Source of the DNA: Halorhodospira abdelmalekii
GTDB taxonomy: Bacteria > Pseudomonadota > Gammaproteobacteria > Nitrococcales > Halorhodospiraceae
NCBI RefSeq assembly: GCF_016583625.1
Contig: NZ_NRRN01000029.1
Span: forward strand, 1-44,446
Direction of reading: 5' to 3'
DNA: 44,446 bases
The notes below the pieces were generated by a model. That model was not told where the DNA came from and made no database searches. It worked only from the letters and a program-made list of their open reading frames with translations. Below are positions 8,522 through 16,639 of this stretch, piece after piece; within the stretch, counting starts at the first letter, position 1; each line of letters opens with the position of its first letter. The position numbers and the translations under genes are program-made.

Positions 8522-9591
8522 TCCGTGCGCTGGCCGATGATGCCGTAAGCGGTGCCGCAACCGGTGCCGCAACCGGTGCCGCAACCGACCTAGAGATCGC
8601 CGCGCTGCTCTGGTGGGCCTTCGACGGGCTGCTGGCGCTCGGGCTGCTCGGGCTTGCCTATCAGGTCGTGGCCGGGCGACAGCTCTTTCGCAGTGTGGTG
8701 CTCTTTATCATCTACGGTCTGCTCATGGCAGTGGCGTGGGCGCGGCTGGCCGCCCCCGATTTGGCCTTGGCCGAGGCGGCGATCGGGGCCGGGCTGACCG
8801 GCGCACTGCTGCTCTCCGCCTACCGCAACCTGATCGGTACCGATGGGGAGGAGGGGCCGCATGCGCCGATCACCCCACCGGCGGGTGCGCCTCCGATGAC
8901 CGTGCCGCGCTGGGCGGCGCTGTTCGCCGCCGCGCTCGCGGGGTTGCTGGTCGCTGGCATCGGCTGGGTGGCGGTCGGTCTGCAGCCGCCCGAGCAGACC
9001 GCCGGGCGGCTGGCCCTTGAGCAGCTGGCCGAGAGCGGGGTCGAGAATCCCGTCACCGCGGTGCTGTTGAACTTTCGCAGCATCGATACGATCGGCGAGG
9101 TGGTGGTGCTCTTTGTCGCCTTTCTCGCCGCCCGGGTGGTGGCGCAGGAACTCGATCACGCCGGCCCGGGCGATTGGCTGCGGGCGAGCCAGCGCGAGCC
9201 GTTGCTGGTCGGACCGCTGATCGCCTTCATCGCACCGATGGCGGTGCTGGTCACCGGCTACCTGCTCTGGGCCGGTGGCCATCAGCCGGGTGGGGCGTTT
9301 CAAGCCGGGGCGGTGTTGGCAGCGCTCGCCGTGCTGCTGCGTCTGACCGGGCGGCTGCGCCCACGCCTAGAGCCGACCCTGCTGGAGCGCAGCGTCCTGG
9401 TCGGTGGGGTGGTCCTCTTTAGTGCCATCGGACTGGCCGGCGCCGGGCTGGCCGGGGCGGTGCTTGAGTATCCGCCTGGCTGGGACTACCGCCTGATCCT
9501 GTTGATCGAGACGGTGCTGACGCTCTCGATCGCTTTGCCGTTGGCGTTGCTCTTTAGCGGCTCGGGTGGGCTGCGCCAGGAGGTGCGCTGA
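8518..9591 (+). CDS. mrpB: Fused MbhD (DUF4040) / MbhE-like / MnhB subunit
   Basis: About 357 residues joining three modules that are separate genes in archaeal Mbh clusters, or the MrpA C-terminus plus MrpB in Bacillus. First, a DUF4040/MbhD-like part at about 20-110 (FIIYGLLMAVAWARLAAPDLALAEAAIG). Second, an MbhE-like part at about 140-220 (GVENPVTAVLLNFRSIDTIGE). Third, an MnhB domain at about 235-340 (GPLIAFIAPMAVLV, GHQPGGAFQAGAVLA). Because no MrpA gene is present, this protein supplies the MrpA C-terminal functions. The start is the GTG at 8518, overlapping the mrpG stop. Near the N-terminus, a 12-bp repeat adds three GAAT units. The stop overlaps the next ATG by one base (TGATG). Confidence 0.85.
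   Translation: MIRALADDAVSGAATGAATGAATDLEIAALLWWAFDGLLALGLLGLAYQVVAGRQLFRSVVLFIIYGLLMAVAWARLAAPDLALAEAAIGAGLTGALLLSAYRNLIGTDGEEGPHAPITPPAGAPPMTVPRWAALFAAALAGLLVAGIGWVAVGLQPPEQTAGRLALEQLAESGVENPVTAVLLNFRSIDTIGEVVVLFVAFLAARVVAQELDHAGPGDWLRASQREPLLVGPLIAFIAPMAVLVTGYLLWAGGHQPGGAFQAGAVLAALAVLLRLTGRLRPRLEPTLLERSVLVGGVVLFSAIGLAGAGLAGAVLEYPPGWDYRLILLIETVLTLSIALPLALLFSGSGGLRQEVR
8551..8586 (+). repeat. 12-bp tandem repeat, three exact copies, in frame
   Basis: GGTGCCGCAACC occurs at 8551, 8563 and 8575 with no mismatches, encoding GAAT three times in the N-terminal extension of the fused MrpB protein, before its first membrane helix. Confidence 0.95.
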
Positions 9592-10043
9592 TGAGTCAAG
9601 CGGCCTTCTACGCCCTGGTCGCCGGTGCCCTGACCGGAATCGGCATCTACGGTTTGATCACCCAGCGCCACCTGCTGCGCCGGGTGTTGGCGGTCAATAT
9701 CCTCGGCAGCTCGGTCTTCTTGCTGCTCGTCGCCTTGGCCCGCCGCCATCCCGACTACGTCGATCCGGTTCCGCACGCCATGGTGCTTACCGGTATCGTC
9801 ATCGCAGTCAGCGCGACCGCCTTTGCACTGGTCTTGGCGCGGCGCTACCACGCAGCGACCGGGTTAACGCACCTGCCTGAGGACGAAGAGTCGGAAGAGG
9901 CCTTGGCCCCCGGCCTGCTCAACCGGCGCTCGCTCGCAGACCGCCGCTCCGGTGGCGGGCCGCCTCCGGGGCAGCCCGAACGGCGCCAGGGCGCACGCCG
10001 CCGTTCCGATGAGGACCGCCGCTCCGATGAGGGCGCGCAATGA
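9591..10043 (+). CDS. mrpC: Mrp/Mnh antiporter subunit C (NuoK-like)
   Basis: 150 residues. The first 110 are an MnhC/NuoK fold with three membrane helices: an early GIGIYGLITQRHLLRRVLAVNILGS, the HAMVLTGIVIAVSATAFALVLARR helix, and a loop between them. The last 45 residues are a hydrophilic tail with NRRSLADRRS, RRQGARRRSDEDRRSDEGAQ character, longer than in typical MrpC and repetitive (RRSDE twice). The ATG start shares one base with the preceding stop, and its TGA overlaps the following ATG by 4 nt (ATGA). MrpC links the small subunits to the MrpD antiporter-like module. Confidence 0.9.
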   Translation: MSQAAFYALVAGALTGIGIYGLITQRHLLRRVLAVNILGSSVFLLLVALARRHPDYVDPVPHAMVLTGIVIAVSATAFALVLARRYHAATGLTHLPEDEESEEALAPGLLNRRSLADRRSGGGPPPGQPERRQGARRRSDEDRRSDEGAQ

Positions 10044-11569
10044 GCAGCGAGTTCGCGGACTCCGGATTGATGACCGCCGAGCTACTGACCGCGAGCGCCG
10101 AGCTGGCGCTGCCGCTGGTCTTCTTTGTCCCGCTGCTGACCGCGCTGTTGGTCTTTTGGGTCGGCAGCACGCGGGCGCCGTGGCTGCCGCCGCTGGGGGC
10201 GGCACTCACCGTAGCAGCAGCCGTGGTGCTGATCTTCGGGGTGGCGAACGGCGGGCCGCAGTCGCACCACCTGGGCGGCTGGCAGCCGCCGCTCGGTATC
10301 GAGCTCTACGCCGACGGCTTCGCGGCGGTCATGATCGCGCTTACGGCGGTGGTCGGCTTGGCGGTGACCCTCTATGCCGGCCCCTATCTGCGCGGCAAGG
10401 GGCTCTCCCTGGAGCACTTCTGGCCGCTGTGGCTGATCCAGTGGGCGACGCTCAACGGCATCTTTATCTCCGCCGATCTCTTTAACCTCTACGTGATGCT
10501 TGAGCTGCTGACGCTGACCGGGGCGCCGTTGGCGGCGATGGCCGCCGATCGCGCCGCGCTCAGCGCCGCGCTTCGCTACATGCTGCTCGCCCTGCTCGGC
10601 TCGTTGGCCTACCTGCTCGGGGTGGCGCTGCTCTACGGGGCGACCGGCTCGCTGCATCTCCAAGAGGTCGGCGCACTGCTTGAGGCCGACGCCACGGCGG
10701 CCATTGCTGCCGCGCTGATCACCGCTGGGCTCTTTGCCAAGGCGGCGATCTTCCCGCTGCACATCTGGCTGATGCCGGCGCACAGCAATGCCCCGGCACC
10801 GGCGAGCGCAGCCCTCTCGGCCCTCGTTGCCAAGGCCGTCGTCTACCTGGTGCTGCGGCTGTGGCTGTGGGTCTTCCCAGTGCTGCTCACCGCCCCGATG
10901 GGGTGGCTGATCGGTGGCATCGGAGCGGTGGCGATCGTCTACGGCGCGGTCCAGGCGATGCGCCAGCCACGCCTTAAACCGGTGATTGCCTACTCGACCA
11001 TCGCCCAGTTCGGCTATCTGCTGCTGCTCTTGCCGCTGGTGGTGCTGCCGGCGGCGGCATTGCCGGCGTGGCAAGGGGCCGCTTACCACGCGGTGGTGCA
11101 CGGGCTGGCGAAGGCCGCCGCCTTCTTGGCCGCCGGGAATATGATCTACGCCCTTGGCCACGACCGGCTCGAAGGGCTGCGCGGTCTGACGCCCTACCTC
11201 TCGGTCTCGATGCTGGCGCTGGCCCTGGCCTTTGCCAGCTTGATGGGGATGCCGCCGACCGGCGGATTCCTCTCGAAGTGGCTGCTGCTCAGTGGCGCGA
11301 TCGCCGCCGAGCAGTGGCTGTGGGCGGCGGTGGTCATCGTCGGCGGGCTGCTGGCCGCCGTCTACGCCTTCCGCGTGTTGGCCTACGTGCACGCCGCGCC
11401 GCCGAGCGGCTGGGTCGAGCTGCGTGCGCCGCGCCGCTTACCGCGCATCATGGAGTGGACGCCGGTGGTGCTGGCGCTGTTGGCGCTGCTGCTCGGCGTC
11501 AGCGGTATGCCGCTGCTGCAGCTGCTCGCCCACGGCGCTCCGGAGATCGTTACCCAATGGGCGGAGTGA
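10040..11569 (+). CDS. mrpD: Mrp/Mnh antiporter-like subunit D (NuoN/L family)
   Basis: 509 residues with about 14 membrane helices, a proton-translocating module homologous to complex I NuoL/M/N. Key residues are present: the TM5 glutamate in LYVMLELLTLTGAP (Glu155), the TM7 lysine in GLFAKAAIFPLHIWLMPAHSNAPAPASA, the TM8-region lysine in LVAKAVVYL, and the TM12 lysine in GGFLSKWLLL. All are expected for an active antiporter subunit. It is coupled to mrpC by ATGA, and followed 4 nt later by a second antiporter-like gene. Confidence 0.93.
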   Translation: MSSEFADSGLMTAELLTASAELALPLVFFVPLLTALLVFWVGSTRAPWLPPLGAALTVAAAVVLIFGVANGGPQSHHLGGWQPPLGIELYADGFAAVMIALTAVVGLAVTLYAGPYLRGKGLSLEHFWPLWLIQWATLNGIFISADLFNLYVMLELLTLTGAPLAAMAADRAALSAALRYMLLALLGSLAYLLGVALLYGATGSLHLQEVGALLEADATAAIAAALITAGLFAKAAIFPLHIWLMPAHSNAPAPASAALSALVAKAVVYLVLRLWLWVFPVLLTAPMGWLIGGIGAVAIVYGAVQAMRQPRLKPVIAYSTIAQFGYLLLLLPLVVLPAAALPAWQGAAYHAVVHGLAKAAAFLAAGNMIYALGHDRLEGLRGLTPYLSVSMLALALAFASLMGMPPTGGFLSKWLLLSGAIAAEQWLWAAVVIVGGLLAAVYAFRVLAYVHAAPPSGWVELRAPRRLPRIMEWTPVVLALLALLLGVSGMPLLQLLAHGAPEIVTQWAE

Positions 11570-11573
11570 CCGT

Positions 11574-13160
11574 ATGGCAGGTATGGAAGGGGTGGGCATG
11601 GAGCGTGTGATGGGGGAGTGGATGGCGACAGCGGGGTCGGTTCAGCAGTCGCTCTATCAGGCGCTGCCGCTGATCACCCTGATCGTCTCGGCCTTGACCG
11701 CCGTGATCATCTTCGGTCTGCGCGATCACCGCCGCCGCCAGCGCACCTTTTGGAATCTCTTCGGGGCGACGATCAAGCTCGCTCTCGTCGCGGTAATGGT
11801 CTACGCCGTGGTACAGGGGGTTGTCCTCACCGTCAGCTGGCCCGTCCTTCCCGGCGTGACGCTGCGCCTGAGTGCCGATCCACTGGCGCTCTTCTTCGCG
11901 CTACTCTCGGCGGCGCTGTGGCTGCTCACAACACTCTACGCCATTGCCTATCTCGAAAACTCCGGGCAGCGGGCGCGTTTTTTCGGTTTTTTCTCCCTCT
12001 GTGTCGCGGCGACGGCCGGGATCGCCTTAGCTGGCAATCTCTTTACCTTTTTTATCTTCTACGAGGCGCTGACGCTGGCGACCTATCCGCTGGTGGTCCA
12101 TCGTGGCCATCCGGCTGCCTTGGCCGCCGGGCGTACCTATCTGCGCTATACCCTGGGCGGCGGGGCGCTGCTGCTCTGCGGGGTGGTCGGGCTCTACGCC
12201 GGGGTCGGCGATCAAGCCTTCGCCCCCGGGGGGATGGAGGCGGTGGCGGCGTGGGCTGCCGAGTCGCCGCGGGCGGCTACCGTGGTGTTGGCGCTGCTGC
12301 TCGCCGGGGTCGCGGTTAAGGCGGCGTTGGTGCCGCTGCACGGTTGGCTGCCGATCGCTATGGTGGCGCCGGCGCCGGTCAGCGCCTTGCTCCATGCGGT
12401 GGCGGTGGTGAAGGCGGGCGCCTACGGGGTGATCCGCATCGTCCAAGACGTCTACGGCGCCGACTTGGCTCTTGAGTTGGGGGTTACACCGGTGCTGGCG
12501 GCGGTCGCGGCGGTGACGATCCTCTACGGCTCACTGCGTGCCCTGGCACAGCGTGATATCAAGCGCCGTCTGGCCTTTTCGACCGTCAGTCAGGTCTCTT
12601 TCATCACCCTCGGTGTCGCCATGGGAGGGGCGGTCGGGCTCGTCGGCGGCATCGTCCACCTGGTCCATCAGGGCCTGATGAAGATCACGCTCTTCTTCTG
12701 CGCCGGCAACTACGCCGAGAAACTCGGCATCCACCGCATCGATCAGCTCAACGGGGTCGGCTGGCGGATGCCGTGGACCTCGGTCGCCTTCACCATCGGG
12801 GCGCTGGGGATGATCGGGCTGCCGCCGTTGGCCGGCTTTATCAGCAAGTGGCACCTGGGGCTGGGAGCGTACCAGCAGGGGTGGTACTGGATCATCGGCG
12901 TGCTGGTCTGCAGTACGCTGCTCAATGCCGCCTACTTCCTGCCGGTGCTGCGGCGGATCTGGCTGCTGCCGTCGCCGCCAGGGGCGCCGTCGGAGCGGCT
13001 GCGTCTGCGCGGTCGGCGCTTAGAGGCGCATCCGTGGCTGCTGTGGCCGCCGCTGATCACCGCCCTGGCGGCGCTCTTTGCCGGCGTGCTGGCCGCCTCG
13101 CCGATCTCGCCGCTGAGCTGGGCGGAGCGCATCGTCGAACAGGAGTACGTGCTGCCGTGA
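11574..13160 (+). CDS. Second antiporter-like (MrpD/NuoL-M-N) subunit
   Basis: About 528 residues with about 14 membrane helices. The proton-pump residues are all visible: TM5 glutamate in FFIFYEALTLATYPL (Glu164), TM7 lysine in AVKAALVPLHGWLPIA, lysine in AVVKAGAYG, and TM12 lysine in AGFISKWHLG. It is a paralogue of the preceding gene and of the following one. In place of MrpA this cluster has separate D-type proteins. Several in-frame ATGs exist (11574, 11583, 11598, 11610, 11622). I choose 11574, with GGAG 7 nt upstream; 11598, with AAGGGG, is a good alternative. The first hydrophobic helix starts near residue 27. The stop overlaps the next gene by 4 nt (GTGA). Confidence 0.9.
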   Translation: MAGMEGVGMERVMGEWMATAGSVQQSLYQALPLITLIVSALTAVIIFGLRDHRRRQRTFWNLFGATIKLALVAVMVYAVVQGVVLTVSWPVLPGVTLRLSADPLALFFALLSAALWLLTTLYAIAYLENSGQRARFFGFFSLCVAATAGIALAGNLFTFFIFYEALTLATYPLVVHRGHPAALAAGRTYLRYTLGGGALLLCGVVGLYAGVGDQAFAPGGMEAVAAWAAESPRAATVVLALLLAGVAVKAALVPLHGWLPIAMVAPAPVSALLHAVAVVKAGAYGVIRIVQDVYGADLALELGVTPVLAAVAAVTILYGSLRALAQRDIKRRLAFSTVSQVSFITLGVAMGGAVGLVGGIVHLVHQGLMKITLFFCAGNYAEKLGIHRIDQLNGVGWRMPWTSVAFTIGALGMIGLPPLAGFISKWHLGLGAYQQGWYWIIGVLVCSTLLNAAYFLPVLRRIWLLPSPPGAPSERLRLRGRRLEAHPWLLWPPLITALAALFAGVLAASPISPLSWAERIVEQEYVLP

Positions 13161-15091
13161 ATATTGCAGCGAGCCACGGTGTAGCGTGGTGGCTACCGGT
13201 GCTGGCGCTGTTGCCGCTGCTACTGGCCCCGCTGATTGGTTTCGGCGGGCCGCGCTGGGGGCGGCGCGCGGGGTGGCTGCTGGCCGCCTCTGGGGCGCTG
13301 CTGCTGATCCCGGCCTTGTGGGTGGTCGGACAGCCGGGTGGGCTGGTTGGGCTCGCTGGCCTTGGCGGCCCTGGCGGACTCGGAGGATTCGGAGGATTCG
13401 GAGGACTCGGAGGCGAGGCGAGCGGCGCCCGCTTGACCTTCGAGTTGCCGTGGCTGCTGCTCCATGTGCGCCTGCAGGTCGATGCGGCGAGCGCGCTGCT
13501 GCTGCTCTTAACGGCACTGTTGTGGGTCGCAGCGGTGGCCCAAGCGGTGGTGACGACAGCGGCAGATCGCCACTGCGGGCGCTTTGGGGCGGCGCTGGCG
13601 GTGACGCTTGCGGCCTTTACGACGGTCGTGTTGGCGGCCGACTTAGCGACCTTCTACTTCGCCTACGCCACCATGACGCTGGCCGCCTACCCGCTGATCA
13701 TCCATCAGCAGACCCCGCAGGCGCAGCGCGCCGGACGCGTCTACCTGGCGATGGCGGTGCTGGCCGAGGGGGTGCTGCTCAGTGCGGTGTTGATGATCGC
13801 CGGGGCGGCTGGCAATCCGCAGTTGAGCGCGGTGCCGGAGATCATCGCCGCGCACCCCTTCAGCGATTGGTTGGTGCTGCTGCTCGGGGTCGGCTTTGCG
13901 GTCAAGGCCGGGGCGGTGCCGCTGCACGTCTGGCTGCCACTGGCCCATCCGGCCGCCCCAATCCCGGCGAGTGCGCTGCTCTCCGGGTTGCTGGTTAAAG
14001 CGGCGCTGGTCGGCTGGTTGCGGCTGCTGCCGCTCGGTGAGGCGGTGTGGCCGACCTTCGCGGCGGCAGCACTCGCCGTCGCCGTCGTGACCGTGCTCTA
14101 TGCGAATCTGGTCGGTCTGACGCAGCGGCGGGCGAAGACCGTGCTCGCCTACTCGACGGTCAGTCAAATGGGGCTGCTGATCGCCATGGTGGGGTTGGCC
14201 GCGCTGGTGCCGGCCGCCGCCCCGGTGGCGTTTGCTGCCGCACTGCTCTTTGCCGTCCACCACGGGCTGGCGAAGGGGGCGCTCTTTTTGAGCTGTGCCT
14301 TTGCGGGGCGCCGTTCGGCGTGGCGGTATGCGCTGCTGCCGGCGCTCGCGTTAGCCGGAGCGCCGCTGAGCAGTGGGGCGGTGGCGAAGGCGGGCCTAAA
14401 GGAGGTGGGCGAGGCGGCCGCACTGGAAGCCCTGGTGCTCTCTCTCAGCTTCGCCTCGCTGCTGACGACGCTCCTGATGGCGCGGCTGCTCTGGCTGCTC
14501 TATCGGCAGGGGGTAGAGTCGCCGCAGGAGGGCGAGCAGCGGGGCGGGGAGTGGCTGACGCGCGCGACCGTCCTCTTTACCGTGGCCGCTTCGCTGACGG
14601 TGCCGTGGCTGCTGGCCGGGCGCTGCTGCCCGACGCTGCTGAGCGCGGCACTGCAGCCGAGTGCGTTGTGGGCGGCGGCCTGGCCGCTGCTGCTCGGCAG
14701 TGCGCTGGTGGTGGCAGCGCTCTTCGGGGGGTACGCACTGTGGCGGCGTTCGCTGAAGTCCCGCAGCGGCAACAGAGGTGATGATCACACACGAGACCGC
14801 ATACGAGACTACATAGACAGCCACAGTCGCGACAGTCGCGGGCAGCCCTGGACGGTCCCCGAAGGCGACTGGATCAAACCCGCGCTCCTCGGTGGCGTGC
14901 GCTTGGCGCGGCGACTGCGTCGGCTTTGGCGTCGGGCTCCGCCGCGACCGCCGCTGCCGGCCTGGGGTGTGGTCGGGGCGCGCTGGTCGGCGGCGATCGA
15001 GAGCCGCCTCGTGGCCCTGGCGATGGCCGGCGCGCTCTTCCTGGTGCTGGTGCTTGGGATCAGCGTGCTCGGCATGTGGGCGGGGCGGTGA
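13157..15091 (+). CDS. Third antiporter-like subunit, TM5 glutamate missing
   Basis: About 644 residues, about 14 helices plus a long C-terminal extension with one more. It keeps the TM7 lysine (GFAVKAGAVPLHVWLPLAHPAAPIPAS), the next lysine (LLVKAALVG) and a lysine in the TM12 region (SGAVAKAGLKE). Where its two paralogues have the TM5 glutamate (FYEALTLATYPL), it reads AYATMTLAAYPL, with Ala171 at that position, so proton transfer through this module may be altered or lost. Two low-complexity insertions are present: a Gly-rich loop near residues 57-90 encoded by GGAGGATTC-type 9-bp repeats (13379-13411), and a charged loop rich in Arg/Asp/Ser near residues 535-560. The GTG start at 13157 overlaps the previous stop. 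It is the last gene of the cluster. Confidence 0.85.
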   Translation: MNIAASHGVAWWLPVLALLPLLLAPLIGFGGPRWGRRAGWLLAASGALLLIPALWVVGQPGGLVGLAGLGGPGGLGGFGGFGGLGGEASGARLTFELPWLLLHVRLQVDAASALLLLLTALLWVAAVAQAVVTTAADRHCGRFGAALAVTLAAFTTVVLAADLATFYFAYATMTLAAYPLIIHQQTPQAQRAGRVYLAMAVLAEGVLLSAVLMIAGAAGNPQLSAVPEIIAAHPFSDWLVLLLGVGFAVKAGAVPLHVWLPLAHPAAPIPASALLSGLLVKAALVGWLRLLPLGEAVWPTFAAAALAVAVVTVLYANLVGLTQRRAKTVLAYSTVSQMGLLIAMVGLAALVPAAAPVAFAAALLFAVHHGLAKGALFLSCAFAGRRSAWRYALLPALALAGAPLSSGAVAKAGLKEVGEAAALEALVLSLSFASLLTTLLMARLLWLLYRQGVESPQEGEQRGGEWLTRATVLFTVAASLTVPWLLAGRCCPTLLSAALQPSALWAAAWPLLLGSALVVAALFGGYALWRRSLKSRSGNRGDDHTRDRIRDYIDSHSRDSRGQPWTVPEGDWIKPALLGGVRLARRLRRLWRRAPPRPPLPAWGVVGARWSAAIESRLVALAMAGALFLVLVLGISVLGMWAGR

Positions 15092-15135
15092 GTTGGGCAA
15101 GTGAGCGCAATCTGCAGCGCGAGTCGCCTTCGGTA

Positions 15136-15164
15136 TTGAGAACTATTTGCAGATCTTGCATGAT
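15136..15164 (+). promoter_or_regulatory. Candidate sigma70-type promoter upstream of fbpC-like gene
   Basis: TTGAGA at 15136-15141 and CATGAT at 15159-15164, with a 17-bp spacer, in the gap between the antiporter cluster and the ATPase gene. A moderate match; no operator is evident. Confidence 0.3.
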
Positions 15165-15244
15165 GGCTTGACGACGATCTGGCGATGCGACAGCTCAGCA
15201 ACCGCCCAGCCGGCAGCACGCCGGCGCAGCAGACGAAGTGTGCG

Positions 15245-16549
15245 ATGACGACCCAGAAGACTGAGAAGACTCAAGCCTCCGAAAAGGCTCAGGCACCTCA
15301 AAAGAACCAGAAGATCCAGCAGAAGCCCCAGCAGAAGCCCCAGCAGACGGGGTCTGCTCAGAGGTCTCGCACTGCGCGAGCGACGAAGTCAAGCGTATCA
15401 GCTGAGCCCACGACGGCCCCAGCGCCGCTCCTTGAGCTCCATCAGGTCCGCTGCTGCTACTGCGATGTCGTTGCCGTCACCAACCTCAGCTTCACCCTGG
15501 AGCCGGGGCGGATCGCGTGTCTCCTCGGCCCGAGCGGCTGTGGCAAGACGACAACACTGCGCACCATCGCCGGCTTTGAGCCGCTGTGTCAGGGGGTGGT
15601 CCGTCTGCGCAACGAGGTGATCTCCGCCCCGGGGTATACACTCCCCCCCGAGCGTCGCCGCATGAGCATGGTCTTCCAGGACTATGCGCTCTTTCCCCAC
15701 CTCAATATCCAGCGCAACATCACCTTCGGACTGCGCCGGATGAGTCGCCGTGAGCGCGATCGACGCGCCGATGAACTGCTCGAATTGATCGATCTGGATG
15801 GGTACGGCAAGCGCTATCCGCACGAACTCTCGGGCGGGCAGCAGCAGCGCGTCGCCCTAGCGCGCGCGGTGGCCCCGCGTCCCGATCTGGTGCTGCTCGA
15901 TGAGCCCTTCTCTAATCTCGATACCGAACTGCGCGAGCGCCTGAGTCGCCAATTCCAGGAGATCTTTCGCCATCAGGGCGTGAGCGCCATCTTAGTCACC
16001 CACGATCAGCACGAGGCCTTCGCTATGGCCGACGAGATCGGTCTGATGCGCAACGGCGAGCTGGTGCAGTGGGACACCCCCTATAACCTCTACCACCACC
16101 CGAAACACCCCTTCGTCGGCGACTTTATCGGCTTTGGCAGCATGATCGACGGTACGGTCTTCGACGCCGAACGGGTGCGCACCGAGGTCGGCATGCTGCA
16201 CGGCACTCCCGATGAGATCCCATGGCCGCGCGGCACCGCCCTTGAGGTGCTGGTGCGGCCCTACGAGGTCAAGATGGGGGTGGCCCCGGCGGCGTTTCAC
16301 GGGCGCGTAATCAAAAAGGCCTTCAGGGGGCTCGATAGCCTCTACACCCTGCGCCTGCCGAGCGGTCACGAGCTGCTTGCGTTCGCCCCGAGCACGCACG
16401 ATTACAAGATCGGCAGCGAGGTCGGTCTAAAGCTGCAGCCGACGCGTATCGTCGCCTTTGCCAAGACCGAGCAGCCGACCGGCTGCTGCCGCGCGGAGGA
16501 GGGCGAGGTTACCGCGGCAGCGCCACTGCCCGAGGCTGCTTACGGGTAG
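15245..16549 (+). CDS. ABC transporter ATP-binding protein, FbpC-like (ferric iron)
   Basis: About 434 residues. The nucleotide-binding domain has all motifs: Walker A GPSGCGKTT, Q-loop VFQDYALFPHL, signature LSGGQQQR, Walker B LVLLDEPFSNLD and H-loop LVTHDQHEAF. The GYTLPPERRRMSMVFQDYALFPHL stretch and the C-terminal TOBE-like region resemble FbpC, the ATPase of ferric-iron importers. Sulfate, thiamine or polyamine importers are less likely. No permease or binding protein lies nearby, so its partners are elsewhere. The first 60 or so residues before LLELHQV are Lys/Gln/Ser/Ala-rich low complexity (QKPQQKPQQ), absent from relatives. The start is uncertain: ATG 15245 has weak GAAG upstream, and ATG 15185 is an alternative. 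Confidence 0.85.
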   Translation: MTTQKTEKTQASEKAQAPQKNQKIQQKPQQKPQQTGSAQRSRTARATKSSVSAEPTTAPAPLLELHQVRCCYCDVVAVTNLSFTLEPGRIACLLGPSGCGKTTTLRTIAGFEPLCQGVVRLRNEVISAPGYTLPPERRRMSMVFQDYALFPHLNIQRNITFGLRRMSRRERDRRADELLELIDLDGYGKRYPHELSGGQQQRVALARAVAPRPDLVLLDEPFSNLDTELRERLSRQFQEIFRHQGVSAILVTHDQHEAFAMADEIGLMRNGELVQWDTPYNLYHHPKHPFVGDFIGFGSMIDGTVFDAERVRTEVGMLHGTPDEIPWPRGTALEVLVRPYEVKMGVAPAAFHGRVIKKAFRGLDSLYTLRLPSGHELLAFAPSTHDYKIGSEVGLKLQPTRIVAFAKTEQPTGCCRAEEGEVTAAAPLPEAAYG

Positions 16550-16639
16550 GTGCGGGTAGGAGCCTATTGCTACGGTGCGCCGAACGTGTTTTGATCGGGG
16601 CGGGGTCGTGTAGACATGGGCAGCTGAAGGCGAACGAAG

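Noticed and set aside
10082-11392. 436-codon minus-strand frame opposite mrpD
   Set aside because: Composition is rich in His/Gln/Arg/Gly without motifs, typical of antisense frames in GC-rich DNA.
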